Shown here: positions 1-7,144 of the stretch, in pieces
Numbering within the stretch: the first letter of the stretch is position 1
How the letters are laid out: the number at the start of each line of letters is the position of its first letter
Assembly (NCBI GenBank): GCA_017640505.1
Contig: JAEPQO010000001.1
Location: 326,625 to 390,624 of the forward strand
Length of the DNA stretch: 64,000 nt
From: Rhodospirillales bacterium
Lineage (GTDB): Bacteria; Pseudomonadota; Alphaproteobacteria; Rhodospirillales; Casp-alpha2
Reading direction: 5' to 3'
Program-made: the position numbers and the translations under genes
The notes under the pieces: model-generated
The model's input: only the letters and a program-made list of their open reading frames with translations
Databases searched by the model: none
What the model was told of the DNA's origin: nothing

Positions 1-1
1 T

Positions 2-226
2 GCGAGCTTTTCTACCCTCAACGCCCTTAGCATCGTCGACATTTCCAACAATCTCGGCGACGCCAAAAGCCTGATCACACATCCGGCAACGACCACGCAC
101 CAGCGCCTGAGCGATGATGAAAAAGCGGCGCTTGGGATTTCAGACGGCCTGGTGCGCCTGTCGGTGGGTCTGGAAGATGCCGACGATCTGATCGAGGATC
201 TGGATCAGGCCCTCGCCTGCGCCTGA
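2..226 (+). CDS. metZ: O-succinylhomoserine sulfhydrylase, C-terminal end (partial)
   Basis: This is the last 74 codons of a PLP-dependent Cys/Met-metabolism enzyme; the start lies before the window. The tail reads through NALSIVDISNNLGDAKSLI and HPATTTHQRL, a signature of the trans-sulfuration fold family in its O-succinylhomoserine sulfhydrylase branch, and ends with the usual GLVRLSVGLED segment. The family makes homocysteine from O-succinylhomoserine and sulfide in methionine synthesis. The gene converges on pabC, leaving only three bases between the two stop codons, so no separate terminator fits there. The MetZ versus MetB/MetC assignment rests on the tail alone and is therefore likely rather than certain. 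Confidence 0.85.
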   Translation, partial: ASFSTLNALSIVDISNNLGDAKSLITHPATTTHQRLSDDEKAALGISDGLVRLSVGLEDADDLIEDLDQALACA

Positions 227-229
227 CCG

Positions 230-1042
230 TTATCCGGACCGGCGCGGCAGGTCTTTCAGCCGCGCCGCCACCGGCCCCGTCTCACCGTTGCCGACAGGCT
301 GACCGCCGATTTCAACGACCGGCCGGATACTGAGGCTTGATGTCAGGAAAACTTCATCGGCAGCGCAGAGGTCATCGGCGGAAATGGCCCGCTCGGTCAC
401 GGTTTCGGCTTCCAATACGCAGGCACGCATGATACCGGGCAGCGCACCATCGCTTACTGGCGGTGTCACGAGATCTTGGCCAAACCGGCAAAAGATATTG
501 GCCGCCGTCGCCTCGGCGACATTCCCTTGGGTGTTGAGCAGAACGGCATCGTCGGCCCCTGACGCCTGCGCTTCCTTCGCGGCAAGAATTGCATCCAGAT
601 AGTTGGTGCTTTTAACCGCGGACAACGGCGACTGTTCGTTCCGCCGTGTGCATGTCGACACGATTGCACGTACGGGACGCGCGTGGCCAACACCACCGGG
701 TGCCGCCGTGACCATCAGTGTCGGCGCCGGGTCTTCAGGCGGCAGAACGCCCCGCGGCGCCGGACCGCGCAGAAGCGTGACCCGCGCCGACCCCTCGGCA
801 ACGGCGCACGCCGCGCAGACCTCCCGGACGGCCTGCAACAGCAATGCCTCGTCGACCGGTAACGGGATGCCAAGAACGGCGGCGCCCGAGGTCAACCGGG
901 CGACGTGCCGCGCGAACCTGAGCGGGGTGCCGTCGACCACGGCCAGCGTTTCAAACAGGCCGTCGCCCAGTGTCACACCACGATCATCCGCATCGACCGC
1001 CTTCGCAGCGTCAACAATGCCGCCATTAAGCCAGATCTTCAT
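230..1042 (-). CDS. pabC: Aminodeoxychorismate lyase-like class IV aminotransferase
   Basis: A 270-residue fold-type IV PLP enzyme. It opens with MKIWLNGGIV and the RGVTLGDGLFET block (residues 21-32), and the PLP lysine is K144 in SAVKSTNYLD. NVAEATAANIF and the C-terminal EVFLTSS segment are also typical. The start codon overlaps the pabB stop by four bases, so the two are translationally coupled. With PabB upstream the likely reaction is 4-amino-4-deoxychorismate to p-aminobenzoate plus pyruvate, for folate synthesis. Class IV relatives include branched-chain and D-amino acid aminotransferases, and the neighbour decides the call. Confidence 0.88.
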   Translation of the reverse strand: MKIWLNGGIVDAAKAVDADDRGVTLGDGLFETLAVVDGTPLRFARHVARLTSGAAVLGIPLPVDEALLLQAVREVCAACAVAEGSARVTLLRGPAPRGVLPPEDPAPTLMVTAAPGGVGHARPVRAIVSTCTRRNEQSPLSAVKSTNYLDAILAAKEAQASGADDAVLLNTQGNVAEATAANIFCRFGQDLVTPPVSDGALPGIMRACVLEAETVTERAISADDLCAADEVFLTSSLSIRPVVEIGGQPVGNGETGPVAARLKDLPRRSG

Positions 1043-2406
1043 GACCGAAAGTCCCCCGTGACGCTGGCCAGCAACGGTGCGGCCTTGGTCCGCATTTCCT
1101 CGTATTCGCCCGCCGGCTGGCTGTCGGCGACGATCCCGCCACCGGCATGCGCGGCAACCTTGCCGTCCGACACCATCAGCGAACGGATGACGATGTTGGA
1201 ATCCATTGCACCATCCATCCCCGCCCAGAACACGCTGCCACAGTATGCCGCGCGCCGGGAGGCTTCCAGCTCGTGAATGATTTCCATCGCCCTGATCTTG
1301 GGCGCGCCGGTAACCGAACCGCCGGGGAAGGTGGCACGAAACAGGTCGACGGCATCGAAGCCCGGGCGCAGCTTCCCGACAATCTCGGACACCAGATGAT
1401 GCACGCGTGCGAACGTTTCCAGTTCACAAAGGGCCGTCACCCCGACACTGCCGATCAAGGCAACACGGGATATGTCGTTTCTTAGAAGATCGACGATCAT
1501 AAGATTCTCGGCCCGATCCTTAACGCTCTCTGTGAGTTCGAGCGCCAGGTCCACATCCTCTTCCGGCGCATCGCCGCGCGGCCGGGTTCCTTTGATCGGC
1601 CGCGTTGAAATCCGCCCCGACGTGTCGAGCTTGAGAAATCGTTCCGGCGAGGCGCACAGCAACTGGTGCCCTGGCCCACAACCGATATATCCAGCGAACG
1701 GCGCCGGCGTCGCCCAACGCAGGCGACGATAAAGCATGAACGGCGACAGGCCGACCGGCAGATCGGCTACGGCACGTGTCGTGATGTTGGCCTGAAAGAT
1801 GTCACCGGCATAGATGTAGTCGATGGCTTTCTGCACGGCGGCTTCGTATTGGGGACGGTCCATTTCCCATTGCCATGCCGCGACGGGTGCACGATCCAAC
1901 GGCGGCAATGCCGTGGTCGCTTCGATCCGTGTTGCCAGGGTTTCCAGCCGCCGCGCCGCAGACGCACGGCCGGGGATTATATCGGCAGCAACAACCCATG
2001 CCCGTCTCTCGAAGGTATCGAAGGCGACAACCGTATCGTAAAGGCCCACTGAAATCGCCGGAAATTCGGTTCCGCCGCGGTGACGCGGCAGACGCTCGAT
2101 GACACCGCCGAGATCGTATCCGAGGACGCCGCAAAGCCCCGTTTGAAACGGTGGCAACGCGGGATCTGTATCCAGCCGCGCCACATGTAACAACGCACGC
2201 AATCTGCCGAATGGATCGTCGCCGGGCAGATCGTCCGCACCCATGATGACAGTCTCGGCGGGATCCGCGGCGATATAGGAATAGCGTCCCCGTCCGCCGC
2301 CTTCGTCGGCACTGTCCAGGAAAACGGCGACAGGGTCGCCGGCAAACGGCTGGAACGCCGCAACGGGGTCTTTATAGGAAATTTCCTTGGCGACGGGTTT
2401 GGCCAT
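1039..2406 (-). CDS. pabB: Aminodeoxychorismate synthase component I
   Basis: A 455-residue chorismate-binding enzyme that aminates chorismate to 4-amino-4-deoxychorismate. The C-terminal two thirds carry the family landmarks: PIKGTRPRG at 270-278, NLMIVDLLRNDISRV at 301-315, and GGSVTGAPKIRAMEII at 362-377. Lysine 272 in PIKGT is the residue that separates PabB from anthranilate synthase TrpE, which has PIAGT, so the PabB call is firm. No glutaminase domain is fused, so PabA must come from elsewhere. The gene lies 32 bases after the 2-hydroxyacid dehydrogenase and overlaps pabC by four bases, suggesting one transcript. Confidence 0.93.
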   Translation of the reverse strand: MAKPVAKEISYKDPVAAFQPFAGDPVAVFLDSADEGGGRGRYSYIAADPAETVIMGADDLPGDDPFGRLRALLHVARLDTDPALPPFQTGLCGVLGYDLGGVIERLPRHRGGTEFPAISVGLYDTVVAFDTFERRAWVVAADIIPGRASAARRLETLATRIEATTALPPLDRAPVAAWQWEMDRPQYEAAVQKAIDYIYAGDIFQANITTRAVADLPVGLSPFMLYRRLRWATPAPFAGYIGCGPGHQLLCASPERFLKLDTSGRISTRPIKGTRPRGDAPEEDVDLALELTESVKDRAENLMIVDLLRNDISRVALIGSVGVTALCELETFARVHHLVSEIVGKLRPGFDAVDLFRATFPGGSVTGAPKIRAMEIIHELEASRRAAYCGSVFWAGMDGAMDSNIVIRSLMVSDGKVAAHAGGGIVADSQPAGEYEEMRTKAAPLLASVTGDFRS

Positions 2407-2438
2407 GGCTTATGCCGCCACCCGCGTGGCGGCCCCGA

Positions 2439-3425
2439 TCAGAAGCTGTCGCCGAGCACCCGGTCCGGCGGGGCATGGCCGTCGACAAAGGTTTTGATGT
2501 TGATCAGCACCTTTTCGCCCATGTCATTGCGGCCTTCGTGCGTCGCGGATCCCATGTGCGGCAAAAGGACGACGTTATCGAGTGCAAGCAGCTTTGGATT
2601 TACGGCGGGTTCATGTTCAAAGACATCGAGCCCCGCACCCGCGATCTCACCGTTCGACAGCATCCGCGTCAGTGCGTTTTCATCGATGATCTCGCCGCGC
2701 GCCGTGTTGATGATGACGGCGTTTTCCTGAAGCAGTTTAAGCCGGCGCGCCGACAGCAGATGATAGGTCGCCGGCGTGTGCGGGCAGTTCACGGAAACGA
2801 AATCCATACGCGCCAACATCTGGTCCAGGCTCTCCCAGTACGTCGCCTCGAGCTCGTTCTCCACGGCTTCGGGCACCTGTCGGCGGTTGTGATAATGAAC
2901 AGAAAGGCCGAAACCGCGCGCGCGGCGTGCAAGGGCCTGACCGATCCGGCCCATACCGATGATCCCGAGACGCTTGCCGTAAATACGGTGACCCAGCATC
3001 CATGTCGGCGACCAGCCAGGCCAGTCCCCAGATCGCAAGCTGCGCTCCCCTTCGGTCAGACGCCGCGGCACCGCGAGCAGCAGCGCCATCGTCATATCGG
3101 CGGTGTCTTCGGTCAGAACATCCGGTGTATTGGTAATGGTGATGCCGCGCTGGCGGGCGGATGCGAGGTCAATATGGTCAACCCCCGCGCCGTAGTTTGC
3201 AATCAGCCGCAGGTTCGGGGCCGCCTGGCTTAGTATCTTCGCGTCGATACGGTCCGTAACCGTCGGCACCAGGACATCGGCTGTCTTAACGGCCTCGGCC
3301 AGATCTGACGCCGACATCGGTGTATCATCGAGATTCAGCCGGACGTCAAAAAGTTCCATCATGCGGGTTTCGATCGCATCCAGAAGTTTTCGTGTGACAA
3401 CGACAATTGGCTTGTTTCGCGGCAT
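2439..3425 (-). CDS. D-2-hydroxyacid dehydrogenase (glyoxylate/hydroxypyruvate reductase type)
   Basis: A 328-residue NAD(P)-dependent D-isomer-specific 2-hydroxyacid dehydrogenase. The Rossmann motif GMGRIG is at 157-162. The catalytic triad is R243 (NTARGEIID), E272 (VFEHEP) and H290 (LLPHMGSAT), and the substrate loop NYGAGVDHID is at 77-86. The closest well-known relatives are glyoxylate and hydroxypyruvate reductases (D-glycerate dehydrogenase), but the substrate cannot be fixed from sequence. It heads a possible operon with pabB and pabC and is divergent from the SH3 protein gene, with about 100 bases of shared upstream DNA. Confidence 0.88.
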   Translation of the reverse strand: MPRNKPIVVVTRKLLDAIETRMMELFDVRLNLDDTPMSASDLAEAVKTADVLVPTVTDRIDAKILSQAAPNLRLIANYGAGVDHIDLASARQRGITITNTPDVLTEDTADMTMALLLAVPRRLTEGERSLRSGDWPGWSPTWMLGHRIYGKRLGIIGMGRIGQALARRARGFGLSVHYHNRRQVPEAVENELEATYWESLDQMLARMDFVSVNCPHTPATYHLLSARRLKLLQENAVIINTARGEIIDENALTRMLSNGEIAGAGLDVFEHEPAVNPKLLALDNVVLLPHMGSATHEGRNDMGEKVLINIKTFVDGHAPPDRVLGDSF

Positions 3426-3528
3426 TTCTGAGCCCTTTCAACGCGCTTTGTTAGCCGTGGCCATAGCAATCCGCCGCGGGGTTGTCCAGCAACTTGACCA
3501 AGCGCCCCGGTGTGGCGATAAACATCCG

Positions 3529-4053
3529 ATGAAACGCATTCTTTCCCGCTTCGGCCCTGCTGTGCCGACGATACTCGTTATTGCCGGAATTTTCATCACC
3601 GGCGTGCACGAATCGCGCGCGCAAACGCAGGGAACGGGCCTTCCGCTCCCCCGTTACGTCAGCCTGCGGGCCGCCGAAGTCAATCTTCGCACCGGCCCCG
3701 GGGTCCAGTATCCGGTGGAGTGGATCTTCCAGCGGGAATCCCTTCCCGTCGAGATCATCAAGGAATATCGGACCTGGCGGCTTGTACGCGACTGGGAAGG
3801 CACGCAGGGCTGGATGCATCAGAGCATGCTCTCCGGCAAACGTACGTTTCTGATTACCGGCAAGGAACGAACGATTCGAACCGAACCGGATGCCAAAAGC
3901 CGCGCCGCCGCAATCGCCGAGCCGAACGCCATCGGTGAGATCATGTCCTGTCCCGCCGCGACCGGTTGGTGCAAGGTACGCATCAAGGGGATCGACGGCT
4001 GGCTTCGGCGCGTCGAGTTCTGGGGCGTTTACCGCAACGAAACCTTCGAGTAA
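3529..4053 (+). CDS. Exported SH3-domain protein (SH3_4/DUF1058-like)
   Basis: A 174-residue protein starting at MKRILSRFGP. It has a basic n-region, a hydrophobic core (PAVPTILVIAGIFIT) and a plausible signal peptidase site after HESRA. Two bacterial SH3-type repeats follow. The first is clear (VNLRTGPGVQYPVEWIF, residues 51-67, ending in QGWMHQSML), and the second runs to residue 165 (IRTEPD to DGWLRRVEFWG). Such domains bind cell-wall or protein ligands in the periplasm, though the ligand here is unknown. An upstream in-frame extension exists but would bury the signal peptide, so the internal ATG was chosen. It lacks a strong ribosome binding site. Confidence 0.82.
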   Translation: MKRILSRFGPAVPTILVIAGIFITGVHESRAQTQGTGLPLPRYVSLRAAEVNLRTGPGVQYPVEWIFQRESLPVEIIKEYRTWRLVRDWEGTQGWMHQSMLSGKRTFLITGKERTIRTEPDAKSRAAAIAEPNAIGEIMSCPAATGWCKVRIKGIDGWLRRVEFWGVYRNETFE

Positions 4054-4059
4054 CGGCCT

Positions 4060-4647
4060 CTACGCAAGATCGCCGGCCAGCGCTGCACGGGTTTCTTCGG
4101 ATAATACCGCCAGATGCCCGTACTTCGGATGATTAATGCCAAGGACGACGCGGCCATCGGTCGCCTTGAGCTTGGCGGCCTGTTCATCGGTGAACGGGAA
4201 ATGGATGAACTGAACCGATGACGCCTTGCCATCCGCAGTCGTGCGGTCGACATCGTCCTCGGGCACACCCTTGATCGTCTCCCCTTCGAATTCCAGCGTG
4301 ATCGTCTCTTCGACACCGCCGAGGCCGGACAGGAACACCTTTCGGCGACCTTCGTCCTCGATCTCGAACATCAAGGTAGCGACCAGTTCACGACCGTTCG
4401 GGATCAAGGGATTGTACGCCGCAAGCTCGTCGGCGATCTGCTCTTCGCCACCCTTCTCGATGTAGAGCATTTCGTGAACCTGGTGCCACATGGTGTCGTA
4501 GTTCTCGAAATAGAACGTCGCGTCAGGGCCGCAGGCGACCCGCCGGTCACGTTTCATTGCGGTGACGGCAGTGCGGCGCTCTTTGCGCGTTTTAGCGTAC
4601 TCTTCGATCGGAACGATATCCGCGCGGGTAATTTCGGTCCTGAGCAT
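4060..4647 (-). CDS. DUF3501 family protein
   Basis: A 195-residue soluble protein of a conserved family without assigned function. It starts TRADIVPIEEYAKTRKERR, contains FYFENYDTMWHQVHEMLYIEKGG (about residues 45-67) and ends with INHPKYGHLAVLSE. The start at MLRTEIT was chosen because GGAG sits six bases upstream; an ATG four codons earlier is possible. It is the last gene of the rubrerythrin and CCG Fe-S oxidoreductase operon, 26 bases after the latter. Families that repeatedly sit with Fe-S oxidoreductases and rubrerythrins suggest a role in metal or oxidant handling, but that is inference only. No catalytic motif is visible. Confidence 0.85.
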   Translation of the reverse strand: MLRTEITRADIVPIEEYAKTRKERRTAVTAMKRDRRVACGPDATFYFENYDTMWHQVHEMLYIEKGGEEQIADELAAYNPLIPNGRELVATLMFEIEDEGRRKVFLSGLGGVEETITLEFEGETIKGVPEDDVDRTTADGKASSVQFIHFPFTDEQAAKLKATDGRVVLGINHPKYGHLAVLSEETRAALAGDLA

Positions 4648-4673
4648 TTTCTTCTCCATCACTTTTCTTAACT

Positions 4674-6005
4674 TCAGATGCCGTAGGCCCGGGCGAAGAC
4701 CTCGACCGGGTGCTGCATCTTCTCGATACCGTCGGTCGGCTTGTCCAACATCTCAATGCCCTGAACGATATGATCACGGGCCAGCGGGCATTCCGACAGC
4801 ACGTATTTCGCTCCGGCGTCGCCGGCCTTTCTGGCAACGGGCTTGCCGACCTTGAGGCCAACCTCGAAGTTCTCTTTCATGATGCCCCACGAACCGCCAT
4901 GGCCCGAACAGCGTTCGATGACATCAAGCTTGAGGTCGGGAATCAGGCGCAGCATCTCGGCTGCTTTCTGTCCCATGTTCTGGGCGCGAGAGTGGCACGA
5001 AATATGGACGGTCACGCCGCCGTCGAGCGCGCCCAGACCATCGGCCAAGCCCTCATTCTTGGCAATCGATACGATGTACTCCGTGATATCCGACGTCGCG
5101 GCACTGAGCTTCATCACATCGTCATCGTCCGGCACAATGAGCGGCCACTCGAACTTGAGCATCAGCGCGCAGGACGGCACCAGGGCGATGACGTCATAGC
5201 CTTTCTCGATCCACGGCTTCAGATCTTCGGACGTGGACTTGGCACTTTCCGCGACGGCGGCAATGTCACCTTGTTCCAGTTGCGGCATACCGCAGCACCG
5301 CGGATAAACGACTTCCGTCTCGACACCGTTTTTGGCGAGAATGGCGCGGGCCGCCTTGCCGATATCCGGATTATTGTAGTTTGCGAAACACGTCGCATAG
5401 AGGACGGCTTTGCGACCGTGCGCAGGCGCACTCGTGTTGATCGCCGGCACGTCGGTTTGTTCGGTGAAAGGCAACGGCGCGAACTCGGGCAGCTTCGCCT
5501 TGCGGTGTACCCCCAGGGTTGCCTCCATCGCTGGGCGGGTCAGCACGTTGCCGCATTTCGATGCCCAGTTGGCGAGGCCGGCGATCTTGCTGGCGATTTC
5601 GCCGTTCCGGTCGGTCTGGGTCAACTGCTTCGCGCCGAAGGGGACTTTGCCCTTCTTTTGTTCAATCGCGCGGTAGCGCAGCATCAGGTGCGGGAAATCC
5701 AGATTGAACTCGTGCGGTGGCACATATGGACATTTCGTCATGAAGCACATGTCACACAGCGTGCACGCGTCGACCACGGGCTTGAAGTCACTGCTTTCGA
5801 CGGAATCGAGTTCGCCCGTTTCGGAATCGTCGATCAGATCGAAAAGCTTCGGAAAGCTGTCACACAAATTGAAGCAGCGCCTGCAGCCGTGACAAATGTC
5901 AAAAACGCGGCGCAATTCTTCATCTAGCTTGGCTTCGTCGTAAAAGTCCGGGTCCTTCCAAGGGATCGGGTGGCGCACTGGCGCCTCGAGGCTTCCTTCG
6001 CTCAT
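4674..6005 (-). CDS. Heterodisulfide-reductase/GlpC-like Fe-S oxidoreductase with two CCG domains
   Basis: A 443-residue soluble Fe-S protein. Two cysteine-rich cluster motifs near the N-terminus, [15 protein letters not shown] and [17 protein letters not shown], match two [4Fe-4S] ferredoxin sites. Two CCG (DUF224) domains follow, marked by [14 protein letters not shown] and [11 protein letters not shown]. The latter has CSG where the canonical motif has CCG. This is the electron-transfer architecture of GlpC, HdrB and lactate-utilisation proteins, but no flavin dehydrogenase lies beside it, so GlpC itself is unlikely. A GAGG ribosome binding site sits eight bases before the ATG. It lies between rubrerythrin and DUF3501, which suggests it passes electrons to or from the rubrerythrin diiron site. 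Confidence 0.85.
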   Translation of the reverse strand: MSEGSLEAPVRHPIPWKDPDFYDEAKLDEELRRVFDICHGCRRCFNLCDSFPKLFDLIDDSETGELDSVESSDFKPVVDACTLCDMCFMTKCPYVPPHEFNLDFPHLMLRYRAIEQKKGKVPFGAKQLTQTDRNGEIASKIAGLANWASKCGNVLTRPAMEATLGVHRKAKLPEFAPLPFTEQTDVPAINTSAPAHGRKAVLYATCFANYNNPDIGKAARAILAKNGVETEVVYPRCCGMPQLEQGDIAAVAESAKSTSEDLKPWIEKGYDVIALVPSCALMLKFEWPLIVPDDDDVMKLSAATSDITEYIVSIAKNEGLADGLGALDGGVTVHISCHSRAQNMGQKAAEMLRLIPDLKLDVIERCSGHGGSWGIMKENFEVGLKVGKPVARKAGDAGAKYVLSECPLARDHIVQGIEMLDKPTDGIEKMQHPVEVFARAYGI

Positions 6006-6051
6006 GACAGTGTCCTCAGAATTTCAACGCTACAAATAACATGCAGGATCA

Positions 6052-6077
6052 TGAAGGGGGGCAAATGCCCCCCTTCA
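6052..6077 (-). other. Perfect 12-bp inverted repeat between rubrerythrin and the Fe-S oxidoreductase gene
   Basis: TGAAGGGGGGCA is followed after two bases by its exact reverse complement. The RNA hairpin would be very stable, but no U-run follows on the minus strand (ATGATCC follows). It lies 26 bases after the rubrerythrin stop, within the 98-base intercistronic space. It is better read as an mRNA-stabilising or attenuating hairpin that lets rubrerythrin be made in excess of its downstream partners than as a full terminator. Confidence 0.6.
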
Positions 6078-6103
6078 CTCATCGTATCGATAGACCGATC
6101 CGA

Positions 6104-6520
6104 TTATTCCATCGTGTCGAGCGCTTTCTGGAAGCGGCCGGCGTGGGACTTTTCAGCCTTGGCCAGCGTTTCGAACCAGTCTGCAATCTCGTCGAAACCT
6201 TCGTCACGGGCGGTCTTCGCCATGCCCGGGTACATATCAGTGTATTCGTGCGTTTCGCCGGCAATAGCGGCTTTGAGGTTGGACCCGGTGTCACCAATCG
6301 GCTCGCCGGTCGCCGGGTCACCAACTTCTTCAAGGAACTCGAGGTGGCCGTGCGCGTGACCCGTTTCACCTTCGGCGGTGGAGCGGAATACGGCAGCGAC
6401 GTCGTTGTAACCCTCAATGTCGGCTTTTTGCGCGAAATACAGGTAACGGCGGTTGGCCTGGGATTCGCCGGCAAAGGCCTCTTTCAGGTTTTCTTCGGTT
6501 TTCGTTCCCTTGAGGGACAT
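6104..6520 (-). CDS. Rubrerythrin-family diiron protein
   Basis: A 138-residue ferritin-like protein. Its four-helix core carries carboxylate/histidine iron ligands: [20 protein letters not shown] (residues 8-27), [15 protein letters not shown], and [17 protein letters not shown] with [23 protein letters not shown]. Rubrerythrins reduce hydrogen peroxide. This copy ends after the diiron domain and lacks the C-terminal rubredoxin CxxC knuckle, so it needs an external electron donor, possibly the Fe-S protein next door. The start at MSLKGTK is supported by AGGAGG seven bases upstream. It is the first gene of a three-gene operon with an elaborate upstream region. Confidence 0.9.
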   Translation of the reverse strand: MSLKGTKTEENLKEAFAGESQANRRYLYFAQKADIEGYNDVAAVFRSTAEGETGHAHGHLEFLEEVGDPATGEPIGDTGSNLKAAIAGETHEYTDMYPGMAKTARDEGFDEIADWFETLAKAEKSHAGRFQKALDTME

Positions 6521-6546
6521 GTGATCCTCCTTCTGCATAGATCGTC

Positions 6547-6560
6547 GAGTGGCAATACTC
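6547..6560 (-). promoter_or_regulatory. Operator-like 14-bp repeat, copy proximal to rubrerythrin
   Basis: GAGTGGCAATACTC has inverted GAGT/ACTC ends around six bases and lies 27-40 bases before the rubrerythrin start. An identical copy sits exactly 22 bp further upstream, about two helical turns, so bound proteins would face the same side. The regulator is unknown. Confidence 0.6.
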
Positions 6561-6568
6561 GTAGGGTT

Positions 6569-6582
6569 GAGTGGCAATACTC
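6569..6582 (-). promoter_or_regulatory. Operator-like 14-bp repeat, distal copy
   Basis: This is an exact second copy of GAGTGGCAATACTC. On the minus strand it overlaps TTGAGT (6579-6584), which with GAGTAT at 6555-6560 (18-base spacer) could be a weak second promoter. In that case both repeats would overlap the polymerase site, as expected for repression. Confidence 0.55.
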
Positions 6583-6612
6583 AAATGGGCGCAGAGGCCC
6601 GTGCACGCGCCT

Positions 6613-6641
6613 AATATGGTTTGCGCCGCAACCAAGGTCAA
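6613..6641 (-). promoter_or_regulatory. Predicted sigma-70 promoter for the rubrerythrin operon
   Basis: On the minus strand TTGACC (6636-6641) and CATATT (6613-6618) are separated by exactly 17 bases. Transcription would begin near 6606, giving an untranslated leader of about 85 bases that contains both 14-bp repeats. The -35 box abuts the Irr-box-like palindrome upstream. Confidence 0.5.
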
Positions 6642-6645
6642 TACC

Positions 6646-6662
6646 CTAGAATTGTTCTAAAT
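6646..6662 (-). promoter_or_regulatory. Irr-box-like (iron control element) palindrome
   Basis: The minus strand reads TTTAGAACAATTCTAG, an inverted repeat TTTAGAA/TTCTAg with a three-base centre. This closely resembles the ICE motif bound by Irr in alphaproteobacteria. It lies seven bases after the irr stop codon and five bases upstream of the predicted rubrerythrin -35 box. Irr is encoded next door, so direct control of this operon by Irr is the natural reading. Binding is inferred, not shown. Confidence 0.6.
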
Positions 6663-6668
6663 TGTGGA

Positions 6669-7085
6669 TTAGTCTTCGCAGACGCGAATAACGACATCTA
6701 CCCTGGAAATCTTCGCGCCGCCCGGGGGTTTCGGCAGGCTCGAAACCACAACATCGTTCGACGCGATATCTTCGAGATGTCCGTCGTTCTCGAAATAGAA
6801 GTGATGGTGATCGGACGTGTTCGTATCGAAATACGACCGCCCGGCTTCCACTGCGATCTCACGAAGAAGGCCCGCCTGCGTGAACTGGTGGAGCGTGTTG
6901 TACACGGTCGCCAGCGAGACGGATACGCGCGCCGAGGTGGCTTCGTTGTGAAGCATCTCGGCGCTGATATGACGATCGTCGCCGCGGAACATCAGCTCCG
7001 CAAGCGCAATGCGCTGCCGGGTCGGACGAAGGCCCGCGTCCCGCAGCTTGTTTATGATCGGCGCATAGCGTTTTTGATCAGTCAT
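6669..7085 (-). CDS. irr: Iron response regulator Irr (Fur family)
   Basis: A 138-residue Fur-superfamily repressor. The winged helix includes GLRPTRQRIAL (19-29) and the recognition helix VSLATVYNTLHQFTQAGLL (56-74). The triple histidine HHHFYFEN (93-100) is the heme-responsive HxH signature of Irr rather than Fur. The N-terminal cysteine heme motif (GCPWHD) of Bradyrhizobium Irr is absent, and the only cysteine is near the C-terminus (RVCED), as in many Irr proteins outside that genus. Irr acts under iron limitation to hold down iron-using genes. It is 48 bases downstream of fabI and upstream of the rubrerythrin operon. Confidence 0.87.
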   Translation of the reverse strand: MTDQKRYAPIINKLRDAGLRPTRQRIALAELMFRGDDRHISAEMLHNEATSARVSVSLATVYNTLHQFTQAGLLREIAVEAGRSYFDTNTSDHHHFYFENDGHLEDIASNDVVVSSLPKPPGGAKISRVDVVIRVCED

Positions 7086-7090
7086 ACCCG

Positions 7091-7102
7091 TTACTTAAGT
7101 AA
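7091..7102. promoter_or_regulatory. 12-bp perfect palindrome in the irr leader
   Basis: TTACTTAAGTAA lies 6-17 bases before the irr start codon, immediately after and overlapping a -10-like GATAAT (7102-7107 on the minus strand). The position would suit an operator or a start-proximal RNA hairpin. No known consensus was recognised. Confidence 0.35.
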
Positions 7103-7127
7103 TTATCCGCAAATCCGCAACAATTGA

Positions 7128-7144
7128 ATGAGATTAATTCTCAT
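7128..7144 (-). promoter_or_regulatory. Iron-responsive-operator-like inverted repeat ahead of irr
   Basis: ATGAGA and TCTCAT flank five bases, giving TGA-N9-TCA within a longer perfect palindrome. TGA-N9-TCA is the published core of the RirA iron-responsive operator. It lies 43-59 bases before irr and overlaps the fabI stop codon, so part of the palindrome is coding. Its place just upstream of the -10-like GATAAT fits repression of irr by an iron-sensing regulator. Confidence 0.45.

Noticed and set aside
4674-6005. GlpC (anaerobic glycerol-3-phosphate dehydrogenase subunit C)
   Set aside because: The domain layout is similar, but no glpA/glpB is adjacent and the neighbours are rubrerythrin and DUF3501.
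6547-6582. CIRCE element controlling rubrerythrin
   Set aside because: One arm (TTGCCACTC) is similar to TTAGCACTC, but the spacer is eight rather than nine bases and the second arm diverges; the tandem 14-mers explain the pattern better.
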